Shown piece after piece: positions 1 to 7,110 of a DNA stretch of 27,077 bases. Within the stretch, counting starts at the first letter, position 1. Each line of letters begins with the position of its first letter. Source of the DNA: an uncultured Oscillospiraceae bacterium (GTDB lineage: Bacteria > Bacillota > Clostridia > Oscillospirales > Acutalibacteraceae); contig CAJUSM010000015.1 of the NCBI GenBank assembly GCA_910588935.1, positions 1-27,077 of the forward strand, given 5' to 3'. The notes under the pieces were generated by a model. It searched no databases. It was not told the origin of the DNA and saw only the letters and a program-made list of their open reading frames with translations. A program made the translations under genes and the position numbers.

Positions 1-25
1 CGGTTCCTCTCTCGAGCGCTTCGAT

Positions 26-54
26 ATAATACCATACCTCCTCCCTTTTGTCAA
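26..54 (-). promoter_or_regulatory. Sigma-A type promoter reading left out of the window
   Basis: On the minus strand, TTGACA (49-54) is followed after 17 bp by TATTAT (26-31), a near-consensus pair. Transcription would start near position 19 and leave the window, so the gene served is not visible. It is divergent from sleB. Confidence 0.6.
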
Positions 55-209
55 CGCTTTTTTACAAATTTTTTCATTTTTCTTTCTCTTTACTATATAT
101 TGGGTTCTGATTTCTGTAGCACACAATAAGCCCTCCTTTTCCCAATGGTTTCCAGACATACTTTTCCAAACAATGCGTAGAATGTTCTTATAGAAAGGGG
201 ACGAGCCCA

Positions 210-905
210 ATGAAGATAAACCGGAATAAAGCATTTCTTTTTTTATGGCGGAGCCTGGTGGTAGTTCTAGTAAATATTATGATCCTTGCTATGCTTTTAA
301 GTGGTTCGGCCCGGGCCTTATCCAAATATGGCTCTACCGGCAGCGAGGTCACCCAAATTCAGCAGCGGCTCCAGGAGCTTGGGTATAGCCCTGGCAATGC
401 GGATGGCATTTTTGGCACTCGGACGAAGAATGCCGTTATTTCTTTTCAGCGTGATTATGGATTGGTGGATGATGGTATTGTAGGGCAAAAGACTTTAGAA
501 GCCCTGGGCCTTACGGGCGGCGGCGGTTCTGGAGGCGGCTACAACGGTTTCTCTGAAACTGATCTTCAGCTTTTGGCGTCCATTATATCAGCCGAAGCCA
601 GGGGCGAGCCCTACCAGGGCCAGGTGGCGATTGGTGCCGTTATTATGAATCGTATGGCCCACCCCTCTTTTCCCAATACCCTCTCTGGGGTAATCTATCA
701 GGAAGGCGCTTTTTCCTGCCTATATGACGGCGGCATCAATGCTGCCGTGGCGGATTCCGCCTATCAGGCTGCCCGAGAGGCCATTAACGGCTCCGATCCC
801 ACTGGCGGTGCAGTGTACTACTATAACCCGGCTAAGACCACAAATAAATGGATTTGGTCCCGGCAGGTAGTGGCGGTAATCGGCGCCCATCGGTTTGCGA
901 TATAA
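210..905 (+). CDS. sleB: Spore cortex-lytic enzyme SleB-like cell wall hydrolase
   Basis: A 231-residue exported hydrolase. Residues about 12-38 form a hydrophobic signal or anchor segment. Residues about 40-100 are a peptidoglycan-binding type 1 domain (GSEVTQIQQRLQELGY, DGIFGTRT, AVISFQ, DDGIVG). A Gly/Ser linker follows, then residues about 115-231 form the Hydrolase_2 (SleB/CwlJ) domain with the conserved SAEARGEPYQGQVAIGAVI start carrying the expected catalytic Glu. In known systems SleB is a lytic transglycosylase that degrades spore cortex at germination, usually encoded with YpeB. No ypeB is adjacent here, so a vegetative or sporulation role of a SleB paralogue remains possible. An AGGGG ribosome site precedes the ATG. 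I could not find a convincing sporulation-sigma promoter in the 200 bp upstream. Confidence 0.85.
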   Translation: MKINRNKAFLFLWRSLVVVLVNIMILAMLLSGSARALSKYGSTGSEVTQIQQRLQELGYSPGNADGIFGTRTKNAVISFQRDYGLVDDGIVGQKTLEALGLTGGGGSGGGYNGFSETDLQLLASIISAEARGEPYQGQVAIGAVIMNRMAHPSFPNTLSGVIYQEGAFSCLYDGGINAAVADSAYQAAREAINGSDPTGGAVYYYNPAKTTNKWIWSRQVVAVIGAHRFAI

Positions 906-921
906 TATTTAAGTATAATTA

Positions 922-965
922 AAAAGGGAACTCCCCGCCGCTTTCTCCTGGGGGAGTTCCCTTTT
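922..965. terminator. Bidirectional intrinsic terminator
   Basis: A perfect 15-bp stem (922-936 with 951-965) and a 14-nt loop, with T-rich flanks on both strands. It separates the converging sleB and the small minus-strand gene whose stop is at 968. Confidence 0.9.
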
Positions 966-967
966 GC

Positions 968-1402
968 TCAATAGGATTTGTGTTGCTGTGCTGCCGGCTT
1001 TGCAGCAAAGCCGTTTGTCTTGTCTCCGCTTATTTGGATGATGTCCTTTCCGCCTAGTCTGGCTTCCACCTTCACAGGGCCCAGCACGGCAATTTCTTTA
1101 TCCTCTTTCTCGTCATACAGGCGCAGCTCTAGGGACATGGCCCCTTTCTCCTTCCCCTCTAGGTCGTCCTGAGAGAAGTACACAAGAACCGCGGGATCCA
1201 AGTTTAGCGGCTTTTCCTCAAAGTTGGCAACACCGCCTGTACAGAGGTACTCGCTGTCCAAGTACGCCACATAGTCAATGCGGTATATCTCCGGGCTGGT
1301 GCAAAGAAGCTGAATGGTGAACAGATCCGCGGCATTATTGGGTTGGCCGCCCGCTAAGAGGCCTGTTAGTACCGCCAGAATCACAGACATGATCTTTTCC
1401 AT
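968..1402 (-). CDS. Small exported protein of unknown function
   Basis: A 144-residue protein that I do not recognise. Residues 1-22 look like a short signal peptide (MEKIMSVILAVLTGLLAGG). The rest is soluble and acidic with beta-rich stretches (YRIDYVAYLDSEYLCTGG, LELRLYDEKEDKEIAVLGPVKVEARL), which suggests a small secreted or surface beta domain. A GGGAGG ribosome site lies about 10 nt before the ATG, supporting this start. It converges on sleB and shares its terminator. No operon partner is obvious: 168 bp separate it from the upstream GyrI-like gene on the same strand. Confidence 0.6.
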   Translation of the reverse strand: MEKIMSVILAVLTGLLAGGQPNNAADLFTIQLLCTSPEIYRIDYVAYLDSEYLCTGGVANFEEKPLNLDPAVLVYFSQDDLEGKEKGAMSLELRLYDEKEDKEIAVLGPVKVEARLGGKDIIQISGDKTNGFAAKPAAQQHKSY

Positions 1403-1570
1403 TTTCCTGGTCTCCCTCCCTTATGACTCCTAAGGCTATTCTATTGTTCGCGCCTTACAGAAAAGCCACCCTGGCGCTTACGATTCTCTTACATCCCGCC
1501 ATAGCGATTGTTTTCCAAGCCTGCCCGACCTGTCGGCCGCATTTCGCCAAAGTTCTTTTTCCCTTTTTCG

Positions 1571-2035
1571 TTATAGCTTTTGTATGGGGAAAAACATCCA
1601 GTTCTCCCCTGTTTTGGGGCAGGTAAAGTCGTGTACCGCGCCGGCCAAAGCCAGTCCCTCTTCCTCTATATGCTTTAGCACCTGGGAAAATGTTTGGGGC
1701 CCGGCCGCTTTTACCACAAGATATTCGTATCCAGGAACCTCCCACTTCACCCAACCTTTTGGCGGCGCCGCGTCCTCCCGGCATTCCACACCGGCAAGGT
1801 ACAGGCCTTTTGTAAAGTCATCCTCCCAAGGGGCAAACCTGCGGCTTGCGTCACTCATTGCCCCCCATATGCCCACAAGCTCTCCGGCCTCATTGGTTTT
1901 GGCCAATGGCCGGACTTCTTCAAAATGGGAGTTGGCCTCCTCCCATAGCCGCTGGATCAGTCCCTCGCCTTCCTGAGTGCTCCCCTCTTTTCCTATAATA
2001 GAAAAGGAAGTTTTTTTCATTCTCTCTATTTTCAT
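1571..2035 (-). CDS. GyrI-like small-molecule (effector) binding domain protein
   Basis: A 154-residue stand-alone protein resembling the GyrI-like or AraC effector-binding family. The N-terminal strand (KIERMKKTSFSIIGKEG), the middle GLYLAGVECRED and the end WVKWEVPGYEYLVVKAAGP fit the pattern seen in such domains, where two half-repeats form a ligand cleft. There is no DNA-binding segment. The start overlaps the stop of the upstream AraC/GyrI regulator in an ATGA arrangement (2032-2035), so the two are almost certainly translationally coupled. Stand-alone members of this family may bind hydrophobic or cationic drugs; the ligand here is unknown. Confidence 0.75.
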   Translation of the reverse strand: MKIERMKKTSFSIIGKEGSTQEGEGLIQRLWEEANSHFEEVRPLAKTNEAGELVGIWGAMSDASRRFAPWEDDFTKGLYLAGVECREDAAPPKGWVKWEVPGYEYLVVKAAGPQTFSQVLKHIEEEGLALAGAVHDFTCPKTGENWMFFPIQKL

Positions 2036-2934
2036 AGACTATCCCTCTCCTTTTCTGTTACCGGAAGCCAAATCCCGCTTTCATAGCCTGAGCCAGAATC
2101 ACCCGCTGTATAGAATTCAATGTTGATGGGAAAGGCCAGGTCATATTTCTCATTTCCCGGCAGCCACTCTTGAAAAATCTGACTGTTCAAAGTTTGCAGC
2201 GCCCCAGGCAGCGGCCCGATTGCCCGAAACTTAGCCCAATTTGCGGCTGGGATTTCCGCCACCCTCAGCCCCTCCGGGATTGGGCGGCCATCATAGCGGC
2301 CCCCAACTATATAGGTAAAAACATTGGGGTTCTCCTTGCTTTCTATACATACGCCATACATGCCAATATTACATTCCACAATCACCCTCTCCATGTGGTT
2401 TTCCCATGGCTTTCCGCTCCAAAGCGGCAGAAAGTACCGCTCCCTCAGCCTGCTCCAAAATTCCGGGCACAGCTCATACCCTCTTTCCATAGGGATCTCC
2501 TCTGAAAATCCAATGACCTGGAAACTGTCCATTTTCTCAATAATGTAGTCCACCTTATCTCCTCCTTGAATCAAAATTTTCACTTTCAGGGGCAAAAACG
2601 GCTTTACCGCCATACGCTCCTTCTTAATTTGAGATGGCGGAAAACCATGAAACCGGGTAAAAGCCTTTGTAAAGCTCTCTGGGGTCTGATAACAATACTT
2701 ATAAGCAATATGGATGACCTTTTCCTCTCCTGCCAGCAAATCCATAGCAGCCAAATACAGCCGGCGGCAGCGAATATAATCGCTGATACTATAGCCAGTG
2801 ATCAGCTGGAACCCCTTTTGCAGGTAAAAAGGGGAGATATACACAGCCTTGGCCACCTCTCCTGGCCCAATGGGCTCCAGCATATGGGCCTCTATAAACG
2901 CAATGGCCTCTTTTAGGCACTTAACCCACTCCAT
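2032..2934 (-). CDS. AraC-family transcriptional regulator with C-terminal GyrI-like effector domain
   Basis: I place the start at the ATG at 2934 (300 residues), because AGGAGG at 2941-2946 sits 6 nt upstream; an in-frame TTG at 2958 would give 8 more residues but has no better signal. Residues about 1-105 carry the two helix-turn-helix motifs of AraC/XylS proteins (EVAKAVYISPFYLQKGFQ and IAYKYCYQTPESFTKAFTRFHG). Residues about 135-300 form a GyrI-like domain (DYIIEKMDSFQVIGFSEEI, GLRVAEIPAANWAKF, YDLAFPINIEFYTAGD). This layout matches Rob/BmrR-style multidrug-sensing activators. It is followed by a second GyrI-like gene overlapping by 4 nt, and preceded by an MFS transporter on the same strand that could be a target; that last point is inference. 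Confidence 0.88.
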   Translation of the reverse strand: MEWVKCLKEAIAFIEAHMLEPIGPGEVAKAVYISPFYLQKGFQLITGYSISDYIRCRRLYLAAMDLLAGEEKVIHIAYKYCYQTPESFTKAFTRFHGFPPSQIKKERMAVKPFLPLKVKILIQGGDKVDYIIEKMDSFQVIGFSEEIPMERGYELCPEFWSRLRERYFLPLWSGKPWENHMERVIVECNIGMYGVCIESKENPNVFTYIVGGRYDGRPIPEGLRVAEIPAANWAKFRAIGPLPGALQTLNSQIFQEWLPGNEKYDLAFPINIEFYTAGDSGSGYESGIWLPVTEKERDSL

Positions 2935-2956
2935 TCTGTTCCTCCTCTCCCTATAC

Positions 2957-2987
2957 AAAAAGCCCCATCTTTACAACGAGGCTTTTG
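2957..2987 (-). terminator. Weak intrinsic terminator after the MFS gene
   Basis: On the minus strand AAAAGCC pairs with GGCTTTT (2958-2964 with 2980-2986), followed by a short T-run. It lies between the MFS stop (3040) and the araC-type start (2934). The stem is only 7 bp, so readthrough is plausible. Confidence 0.4.
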
Positions 2988-3039
2988 TTATAAACATATT
3001 GTAGCACAGGGCAGAGAAAAAAATCCTGTCTTTTTGTGC

Positions 3040-4248
3040 TTAGTTTTGTCCTGTCTTCTTTTGCCGGAAAGAAAGGAGAAAGACACATACACTAACCCCA
3101 TACACGCCCGCTGTTACCAAATAAAAGCGCTTGGCGCCAATGGCGTCGAAAACCACTCCGCCCATCAGGTTTCCCAATATTCCTGCCACAGAGGCTACAG
3201 AGGTAAAAAAGGCTTGGGCGCTGGCTTTCAGGTGGCTGGGGGCCAACTCATATACATAGTTTAAAGACGAGCCTAAAAACAGCCCGTTGCCCAACCCGAA
3301 AAAGGTACAAAAAACCAGCATCGTTGGCAGAGAATTTGCAAAAAGCCCGAAACCCAGGCATTCCAGCGCCATAAGAAAAGTTGCCCCCAGAACAAGCACC
3401 CGTAACGGGAACCTTTGCCTTAGCCGGATCATTAGTACCAAAAAGGGAATCTCCAGCAGAGCACGGTAGGCAAGAACAATACCGTACTGCTGAGAATCCA
3501 CGCCAGCGCTTTCCATAAAAAAGGTGATATAGTTTCCCTCACAGGCTGCGGCAGTATAAAACAGAAAGCCAAAAATCAGGAAAGCCACATATGCTTTATT
3601 CTGGAAGAGCTCGCCCATATTCAAAGAGCCCTTTTCCCCACCCCTTTTGGCGGGGGCCTTTGCCTGAGGCTCCCTGGCAAAAAAGGTGAGAACAATGGGA
3701 ACCATCATAAGCAGCCCTGTAACCCAGAATGTATTCCCTACCCCCAAAGTCGGCAGCCAGGCGGCAATAATCAGGCTGCCAACCGTGAATAAAAACGAGC
3801 CAATGCTTCGCAGCACGCCAAAGTTCAGCCGCAGCTCGTTGCAGTTGCGCACTAGGATATTCTCTGCATAGGGGGACATGGAGGCGCGGAAAAAGTTAAC
3901 CGTAGGAAGATAAATAAAGAACAGCATCTGGGAAATAGCCAGGCCTGTAGGAATGATTGGTACCAATCCATAGAGCAGAGCCCCTCCGGCCAGCACCACA
4001 ATCAGTACCTTACGCAGGGAGCCAATCCGGTCGCTAACCATGCCCCAGAATGCCACAGAGACAATGGCCACTGCCGAAGAGATTGCGTTAAGCACACCAA
4101 TGGCGGAAGCGGAAAAGCCCACGCTCTGCAGATATACGGTTTGGTAGCAGCCGAAAGCCCAGGCAAACCAAAAAATACCGTTTACCCCCACCAAAATCAA
4201 GGCTTGGCGTCCCATAGGTCCCAACCTATCTAGAAGTTTCCTCATCAT
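3040..4248 (-). CDS. Major facilitator superfamily transporter (MFS_1-like)
   Basis: A 402-residue integral membrane protein with about 12 predicted transmembrane helices. The first is VNGIFWFAWAFGCYQTVYLQ. The cytoplasmic loop between helices 2 and 3 has the MFS signature form (GMVSDRIGSLRKVL), and a charged central loop (REPQAKAPAKRGGEKG) divides the two halves. The first-helix pattern and overall length resemble the LacY/HcaT-type MFS_1-like group. Substrate cannot be read from the sequence. AAGGAG lies 11 nt upstream of the first of two adjacent ATG codons. The downstream neighbour is an AraC/GyrI drug-sensor-like regulator on the same strand, so a role in efflux or uptake controlled by that regulator is a reasonable guess only. 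Confidence 0.85.
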   Translation of the reverse strand: MMRKLLDRLGPMGRQALILVGVNGIFWFAWAFGCYQTVYLQSVGFSASAIGVLNAISSAVAIVSVAFWGMVSDRIGSLRKVLIVVLAGGALLYGLVPIIPTGLAISQMLFFIYLPTVNFFRASMSPYAENILVRNCNELRLNFGVLRSIGSFLFTVGSLIIAAWLPTLGVGNTFWVTGLLMMVPIVLTFFAREPQAKAPAKRGGEKGSLNMGELFQNKAYVAFLIFGFLFYTAAACEGNYITFFMESAGVDSQQYGIVLAYRALLEIPFLVLMIRLRQRFPLRVLVLGATFLMALECLGFGLFANSLPTMLVFCTFFGLGNGLFLGSSLNYVYELAPSHLKASAQAFFTSVASVAGILGNLMGGVVFDAIGAKRFYLVTAGVYGVSVCVFLLSFRQKKTGQN

Positions 4249-4454
4249 GCTCCCAGCAGCTCCTTTTCATTTTTGACTTGGGCATTTGGCAAATCAAAGT
4301 TGATTATATTCGCTTCCTAGAGATTGTCAAGGGTTCTATGCAAAATATAGTGAAAAAATTTTGGAATCCCGCCAAGGGCCGCTCAAAACTGGCAGTGCCG
4401 GTTATACTCAAGGCAGAAGGACCGTACCCCCTGGGTCACAGTCCTTCCCTTCAC

Positions 4455-4860
4455 TCAAGCCGCCGCTATCATATCTTGTGCTTTTTGCTCGATTACCCTA
4501 TCCAGTTTCCCCCAAAGCGCTCCTATCCACTCTAGTTCCTCCTGCGCCTGCTGCAGCCTATCTCCCGTCAGCCCCGGCTCATCCCGGTCCTCTTCTAGGG
4601 ACTGGAGCGTCCGCTGTATGTCCATGGCAAACCAGTGGTACATTCCCATCGTCAAAGTCAATCACCCAGCAAATATCCTGTTCGGCATGATAGAACATAT
4701 TATCATATTTAAACTCGTATTGAATCAGCACCTGATCAATCCAGTCTAATACGTCCAGGCGCGTCCACTTTTTAATGCGAAGACAACGGCCCTCCGCCAT
4801 ACCCTTCTCCTCATGGGGCCAATGAGATAGGGCCTGCTGGCAGCACAGAACAGCCCCCAA
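4455..4860 (-). pseudogene. Frameshifted remnant of an aminoglycoside-phosphotransferase-family gene
   Basis: Two overlapping minus-strand frames together spell the C-terminal part of an APH/choline-kinase-like protein. The first frame (4860 to about 4647) contains YEFKYDNMFYH followed by WVIDFDDG; the second (about 4646 to 4455) continues MYHWFAMDIQRTLQSLEED. In intact relatives these join as a single VIDFDD-x-MYHW-x-MDI motif, so one extra base near 4645-4648 breaks the frame. The catalytic HxD motif (usually IHxDF) reads IQYEF here, so the active site is also lost. The N-terminal lobe is missing: nothing kinase-like is visible upstream of 4860. I read this as a decayed gene, not a sequencing error, because both catalytic loss and N-terminal truncation accompany the shift. 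Confidence 0.75.
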
Positions 4861-5036
4861 CCAAACTTTAATCTCGGAAAGCGGCCAGGCATTCCCTTAG
4901 CCATTTGTGTATCCATACAAAAAGTTTTCCTGTTCTCTCTGTGTCCCCGCACAAACTTTGTCAGTTCAAGTTAGAATCGCCTGCTTTAATTCCATATCGA
5001 GAATATTTTTTGGCACCTCTCTGTACCACTCCGCTC

Positions 5037-5065
5037 TTGCATTCTGCCGAAGGCAGTGCTATAAT
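5037..5065 (+). promoter_or_regulatory. guaB promoter with extended -10 and spacer palindrome
   Basis: TTGCAT (5037-5042), a 17-bp spacer, and TATAAT (5060-5065) preceded by TGC, an extended -10. The spacer contains the perfect dyad CTGCC-GAA-GGCAG (5044-5056). The predicted start of transcription, near 5072, leaves a leader of about 74 nt before guaB. No known riboswitch fold was recognised in that leader. Confidence 0.65.
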
Positions 5066-5145
5066 TTTCAGTTAATAACACCCCGCTGGCAGTCGTCCAG
5101 GCAGAGGGTGAGCGGTCAAAAAATATTAGGAAAAGAGTGTGGATT

Positions 5146-6624
5146 ATGCTGAAAGTGAATTATCAACAGAAGTTCGCAAAAGAGGGCCTTACCTTTGACG
5201 ACGTTCTCCTCATCCCTGCCGAGTCCCATGTTCTGCCCAACGAGGTGGATTTTTCCACCAACCTCACCAAAACCATCCGCCTAAACGCTCCCATCCTCAC
5301 CGCTGCCATGGATACTGTTACTGAGTCTGACATGGCCATTGCCATCGCCCGGGAGGGCGGTGTGGGAATCATCCATAAGAATATGACCATTGAGCGCCAG
5401 GCCGACCAGGTAGACCGGGTGAAGCGCTCGGAAAACGGCGTAATCGCGAATCCCTTCTTCCTTGCCCCCAATAGTTTGGTGCGGGAAGCGGAGGAGCTGA
5501 TGGGCCGTTTTAAAATTTCCGGGGTTCCTATCTGCGAGGACGGAGTGCTGGTGGGCATTATCACCAACCGGGATTTGCGGTTTATGGAGGGCGATGACTT
5601 TAACCAGCCTGTTCGCAATGTTATGACAAAGGATCATCTGGTTACCGCCCCGGTTGGCACCACTTTAAAAGAGGCGCAGGAAATCCTGCGAAAGCACAGA
5701 ATTGAAAAGCTGCCTTTGGTAGACAAGCATATGCGCCTAAAAGGCCTGATCACCATTAAAGACATTGAAAAAGCTGTTCGTTACCCCAACTCCGCCCGAG
5801 ACCAGAGCGGACGCCTGCTGTGCGGGGCGGCCATTGGCGCGACCGCCGATGTGCTGGACCGGGTAGCTGCACTGGTAGAATCTCAGGTAGACATTGTGGC
5901 TTTAGACTCTGCCCATGGTCACAACGACGGGGTAATTAAGGCAGTGGCTAAAGTGAAAGCCGCCTATCCCAGTCTTCAGGTTATTGCTGGCAATGTGGCC
6001 ACAGCGGAGGGAACAAAGGCCCTCATCGATGCTGGCGCGGACTGCATTAAAGTTGGCATTGGCCCTGGCTCTATCTGCACCACCCGGGTGGTGGCAGGTA
6101 TTGGCGTGCCTCAGATTACCGCAGTTTTTGACGCGGCCAGCGAAGCGAGCAAACACAATATCCCCATTATCGCCGATGGTGGCATTAAGTACAGCGGTGA
6201 TATTGTGAAAGCTCTGGCCGCCGGCGGCAGCGCGGTGATGCTGGGCTCAATGGTAGCTGGCTGCAAGGAGGCTCCTGGTGAGTATGAGCTGTACCAAGGA
6301 AGGCAGTTCAAGGTGTACCGGGGCATGGGCAGTTTGGGAGCCATGGGTAAGGGCAGCAGCGACCGGTATTTTCAGGGTGAGCAAAAAAAGTTTGTGCCCG
6401 AAGGTGTAGAGGGGCGGGTGCCCTTTAAAGGCCCCCTGGCCGACACCATATTCCAGCTGCTGGGCGGCCTGCGCTCTGGCATGGGCTATACTGGGTGCGG
6501 GACAATTCAGGAACTCCACGATAAGGCCCAGTTTGTACGAATTACCGGGGCCGGGCTAAAGGAGAGCCATCCTCATGACATCCAGATCACCAAGGAAGCT
6601 CCCAACTACTCTGTAAATGCGTAA
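5146..6624 (+). CDS. guaB: Inosine-5'-monophosphate dehydrogenase
   Basis: Oxidises IMP to XMP with NAD+, the committed step of GMP synthesis in the cytosol. The 492-residue length is typical. The N-terminus EGLTFDDVLLIP and GGVGIIHKNM belong to the TIM barrel. A CBS-domain pair is inserted at residues about 90-210 (GVLVGIITNRDLRF, LKGLITIKDIEKA). The catalytic loop GPGSICTTR carries the nucleophile at about Cys311. IMP-binding ADGGIKYSGD, LGSMVAG and the flap YRGMGSLGAM follow. I choose the ATG at 5146; an in-frame GTG at 5137 would add three residues and either fits the AGGAAAAGAG upstream. It is monocistronic: own promoter upstream, terminator right after. Its last codons are repeated at 7087-7110. 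Confidence 0.97.
   Translation: MLKVNYQQKFAKEGLTFDDVLLIPAESHVLPNEVDFSTNLTKTIRLNAPILTAAMDTVTESDMAIAIAREGGVGIIHKNMTIERQADQVDRVKRSENGVIANPFFLAPNSLVREAEELMGRFKISGVPICEDGVLVGIITNRDLRFMEGDDFNQPVRNVMTKDHLVTAPVGTTLKEAQEILRKHRIEKLPLVDKHMRLKGLITIKDIEKAVRYPNSARDQSGRLLCGAAIGATADVLDRVAALVESQVDIVALDSAHGHNDGVIKAVAKVKAAYPSLQVIAGNVATAEGTKALIDAGADCIKVGIGPGSICTTRVVAGIGVPQITAVFDAASEASKHNIPIIADGGIKYSGDIVKALAAGGSAVMLGSMVAGCKEAPGEYELYQGRQFKVYRGMGSLGAMGKGSSDRYFQGEQKKFVPEGVEGRVPFKGPLADTIFQLLGGLRSGMGYTGCGTIQELHDKAQFVRITGAGLKESHPHDIQITKEAPNYSVNA
6586..6609 (+). repeat. guaB 3'-end direct repeat, copy 1
   Basis: This 24-bp segment encodes ITKEAPNY near the GuaB C-terminus. It recurs at 7087-7110 with one mismatch. The last 18 bp are identical (AAGGAAGCTCCCAACTAC). 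Confidence 0.85.
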
Positions 6625-6640
6625 AAACATAGATAAGGAA

Positions 6641-6680
6641 AAAGAACCTCGCGGCTGTTTCCCCGCGGGGTTCTTTCTTG
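6641..6680 (+). terminator. guaB intrinsic terminator
   Basis: A 14-bp stem with one wobble pair (6641-6654 with 6663-6676), GC-rich at its core, followed by a short T-rich stretch. Confidence 0.85.
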
Positions 6681-6704
6681 CCCCTTTTTATCTTGGTAAA
6701 TGAT

Positions 6705-6733
6705 TTGACAAATCTCTCCTTTTTAATTATAAT
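6705..6733 (+). promoter_or_regulatory. Consensus promoter of the Hol_Tox-like toxin mRNA
   Basis: Perfect TTGACA (6705-6710), a 17-bp spacer, and perfect TATAAT (6728-6733). Transcription is predicted to begin at about 6739-6741, which is the first base of a strong hairpin. Confidence 0.85.
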
Positions 6734-6738
6734 AGAAA

Positions 6739-6862
6739 CATCCCCACGTGGGGGATGAAAGGTACTGCCATAACGGTGGACGGTTAGCCCTCGCCAGAGG
6801 GTCTGAACCCTCTGATTACATAGAAACCCGCAAGGGAATCGACTGGAAAGGGGGGTAAACTT
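6739..6862 (+). ncRNA. Structured 5' leader of the toxin mRNA
   Basis: Untranslated leader of about 124 nt. It begins with hairpin CATCCCCAC/GTGGGGGATG (6739-6757) exactly at the predicted 5' end. A second perfect hairpin CAGAGGGT-CTGA-ACCCTCTG spans 6795-6814. The toxin Shine-Dalgarno AAAGGGGGG (6847-6855) ends the leader, and the C-rich 5' hairpin arm could also pair with it. A long structured leader with a protected 5' end is typical of type I toxin mRNAs, where it delays translation. Confidence 0.55.
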
Positions 6863-6943
6863 TTGAGTGATTTTGAGTTGTTGTCTTTAATGATCATGCT
6901 GTTAACCCTTATGGTTGCAGTACTCAAAGACGCAAAAAAGTAA
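6863..6943 (+). CDS. Hol_Tox/BsrE-like small hydrophobic toxin of a putative type I system
   Basis: A 26-residue peptide starting at TTG: (M)SDFELLSLMIMLLTLMVAVLKDAKK is too long to quote in one run, but the parts are a short polar start SDFELLS, a single hydrophobic helix LMIMLLTLMVAVL, and a basic tail KDAKK. This matches the Putative Holin-like Toxin family and resembles Bacillus BsrE/TxpA-type membrane peptides. The ribosome site AAAGGGGGG lies about 7 nt upstream. The gene has its own perfect promoter and terminator, and a second promoter converges on it from 7033-7062. I infer membrane depolarisation toxicity from the family; nothing here proves it. Confidence 0.75.
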   Translation: MSDFELLSLMIMLLTLMVAVLKDAKK

Positions 6944-6975
6944 CCGCTCCAGGGCAAGGGTAGCGGCTACTTTTT
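6935..6975. terminator. Bidirectional terminator of toxin mRNA and predicted antitoxin RNA
   Basis: A 14-bp stem with one mismatch (6935-6948 with 6962-6975), with T-runs on both strands (TTTTT at 6971-6975; TTTTTT on the minus strand at 6935-6940). It overlaps the last codons of the toxin, so an antisense RNA stopping here would pair with the toxin mRNA 3' end. Confidence 0.75.
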
Positions 6976-7026
6976 CAAAAAGTAACTTCTAATCGGGCCA
7001 ACCGTCTATCGGCAGCGCCTTTTTCC
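6935..7026 (-). ncRNA. Predicted antisense antitoxin RNA
   Basis: From the minus-strand promoter at 7033-7062, transcription should start near 7026 and end at the shared terminator near 6935, giving about 90 nt. It would overlap the last two or three codons, stop and 3' UTR of the toxin mRNA. This 3'-overlapping convergent layout is that of the B. subtilis txpA/RatA and bsrG/SR4 pairs. Only the promoter and terminator are visible; expression is inferred. Confidence 0.5.
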
Positions 7027-7032
7027 ATATTC

Positions 7033-7062
7033 AATATATCACAGGAGCCCCCATTTTGTCAA
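7033..7062 (-). promoter_or_regulatory. Converging promoter of the predicted antitoxin RNA
   Basis: On the minus strand: perfect TTGACA (7057-7062), 18-bp spacer, TATATT (7033-7038) preceded by TGA, an extended -10. No open reading frame of any length follows it leftward other than antisense to the toxin. Confidence 0.65.
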
Positions 7063-7086
7063 GCCTCTGATTCATCACAAAATCAA

Positions 7087-7110
7087 ATCACGAAGGAAGC
7101 TCCCAACTAC
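7087..7110 (+). repeat. guaB 3'-end direct repeat, copy 2
   Basis: Matches 6586-6609 in 23 of 24 bases. In the guaB frame it reads ITKEAPNY and then departs (KAFPL...) to a stop at 7147-7149. It marks the right edge of a 501-bp interval that contains the toxin module and could be an attachment-site-like duplication. Confidence 0.75.

Noticed and set aside
60..209. Sporulation-sigma (SigG/SigE) promoter for sleB
   Set aside because: No convincing pair of -35 and -10 elements with proper spacing could be identified by eye.
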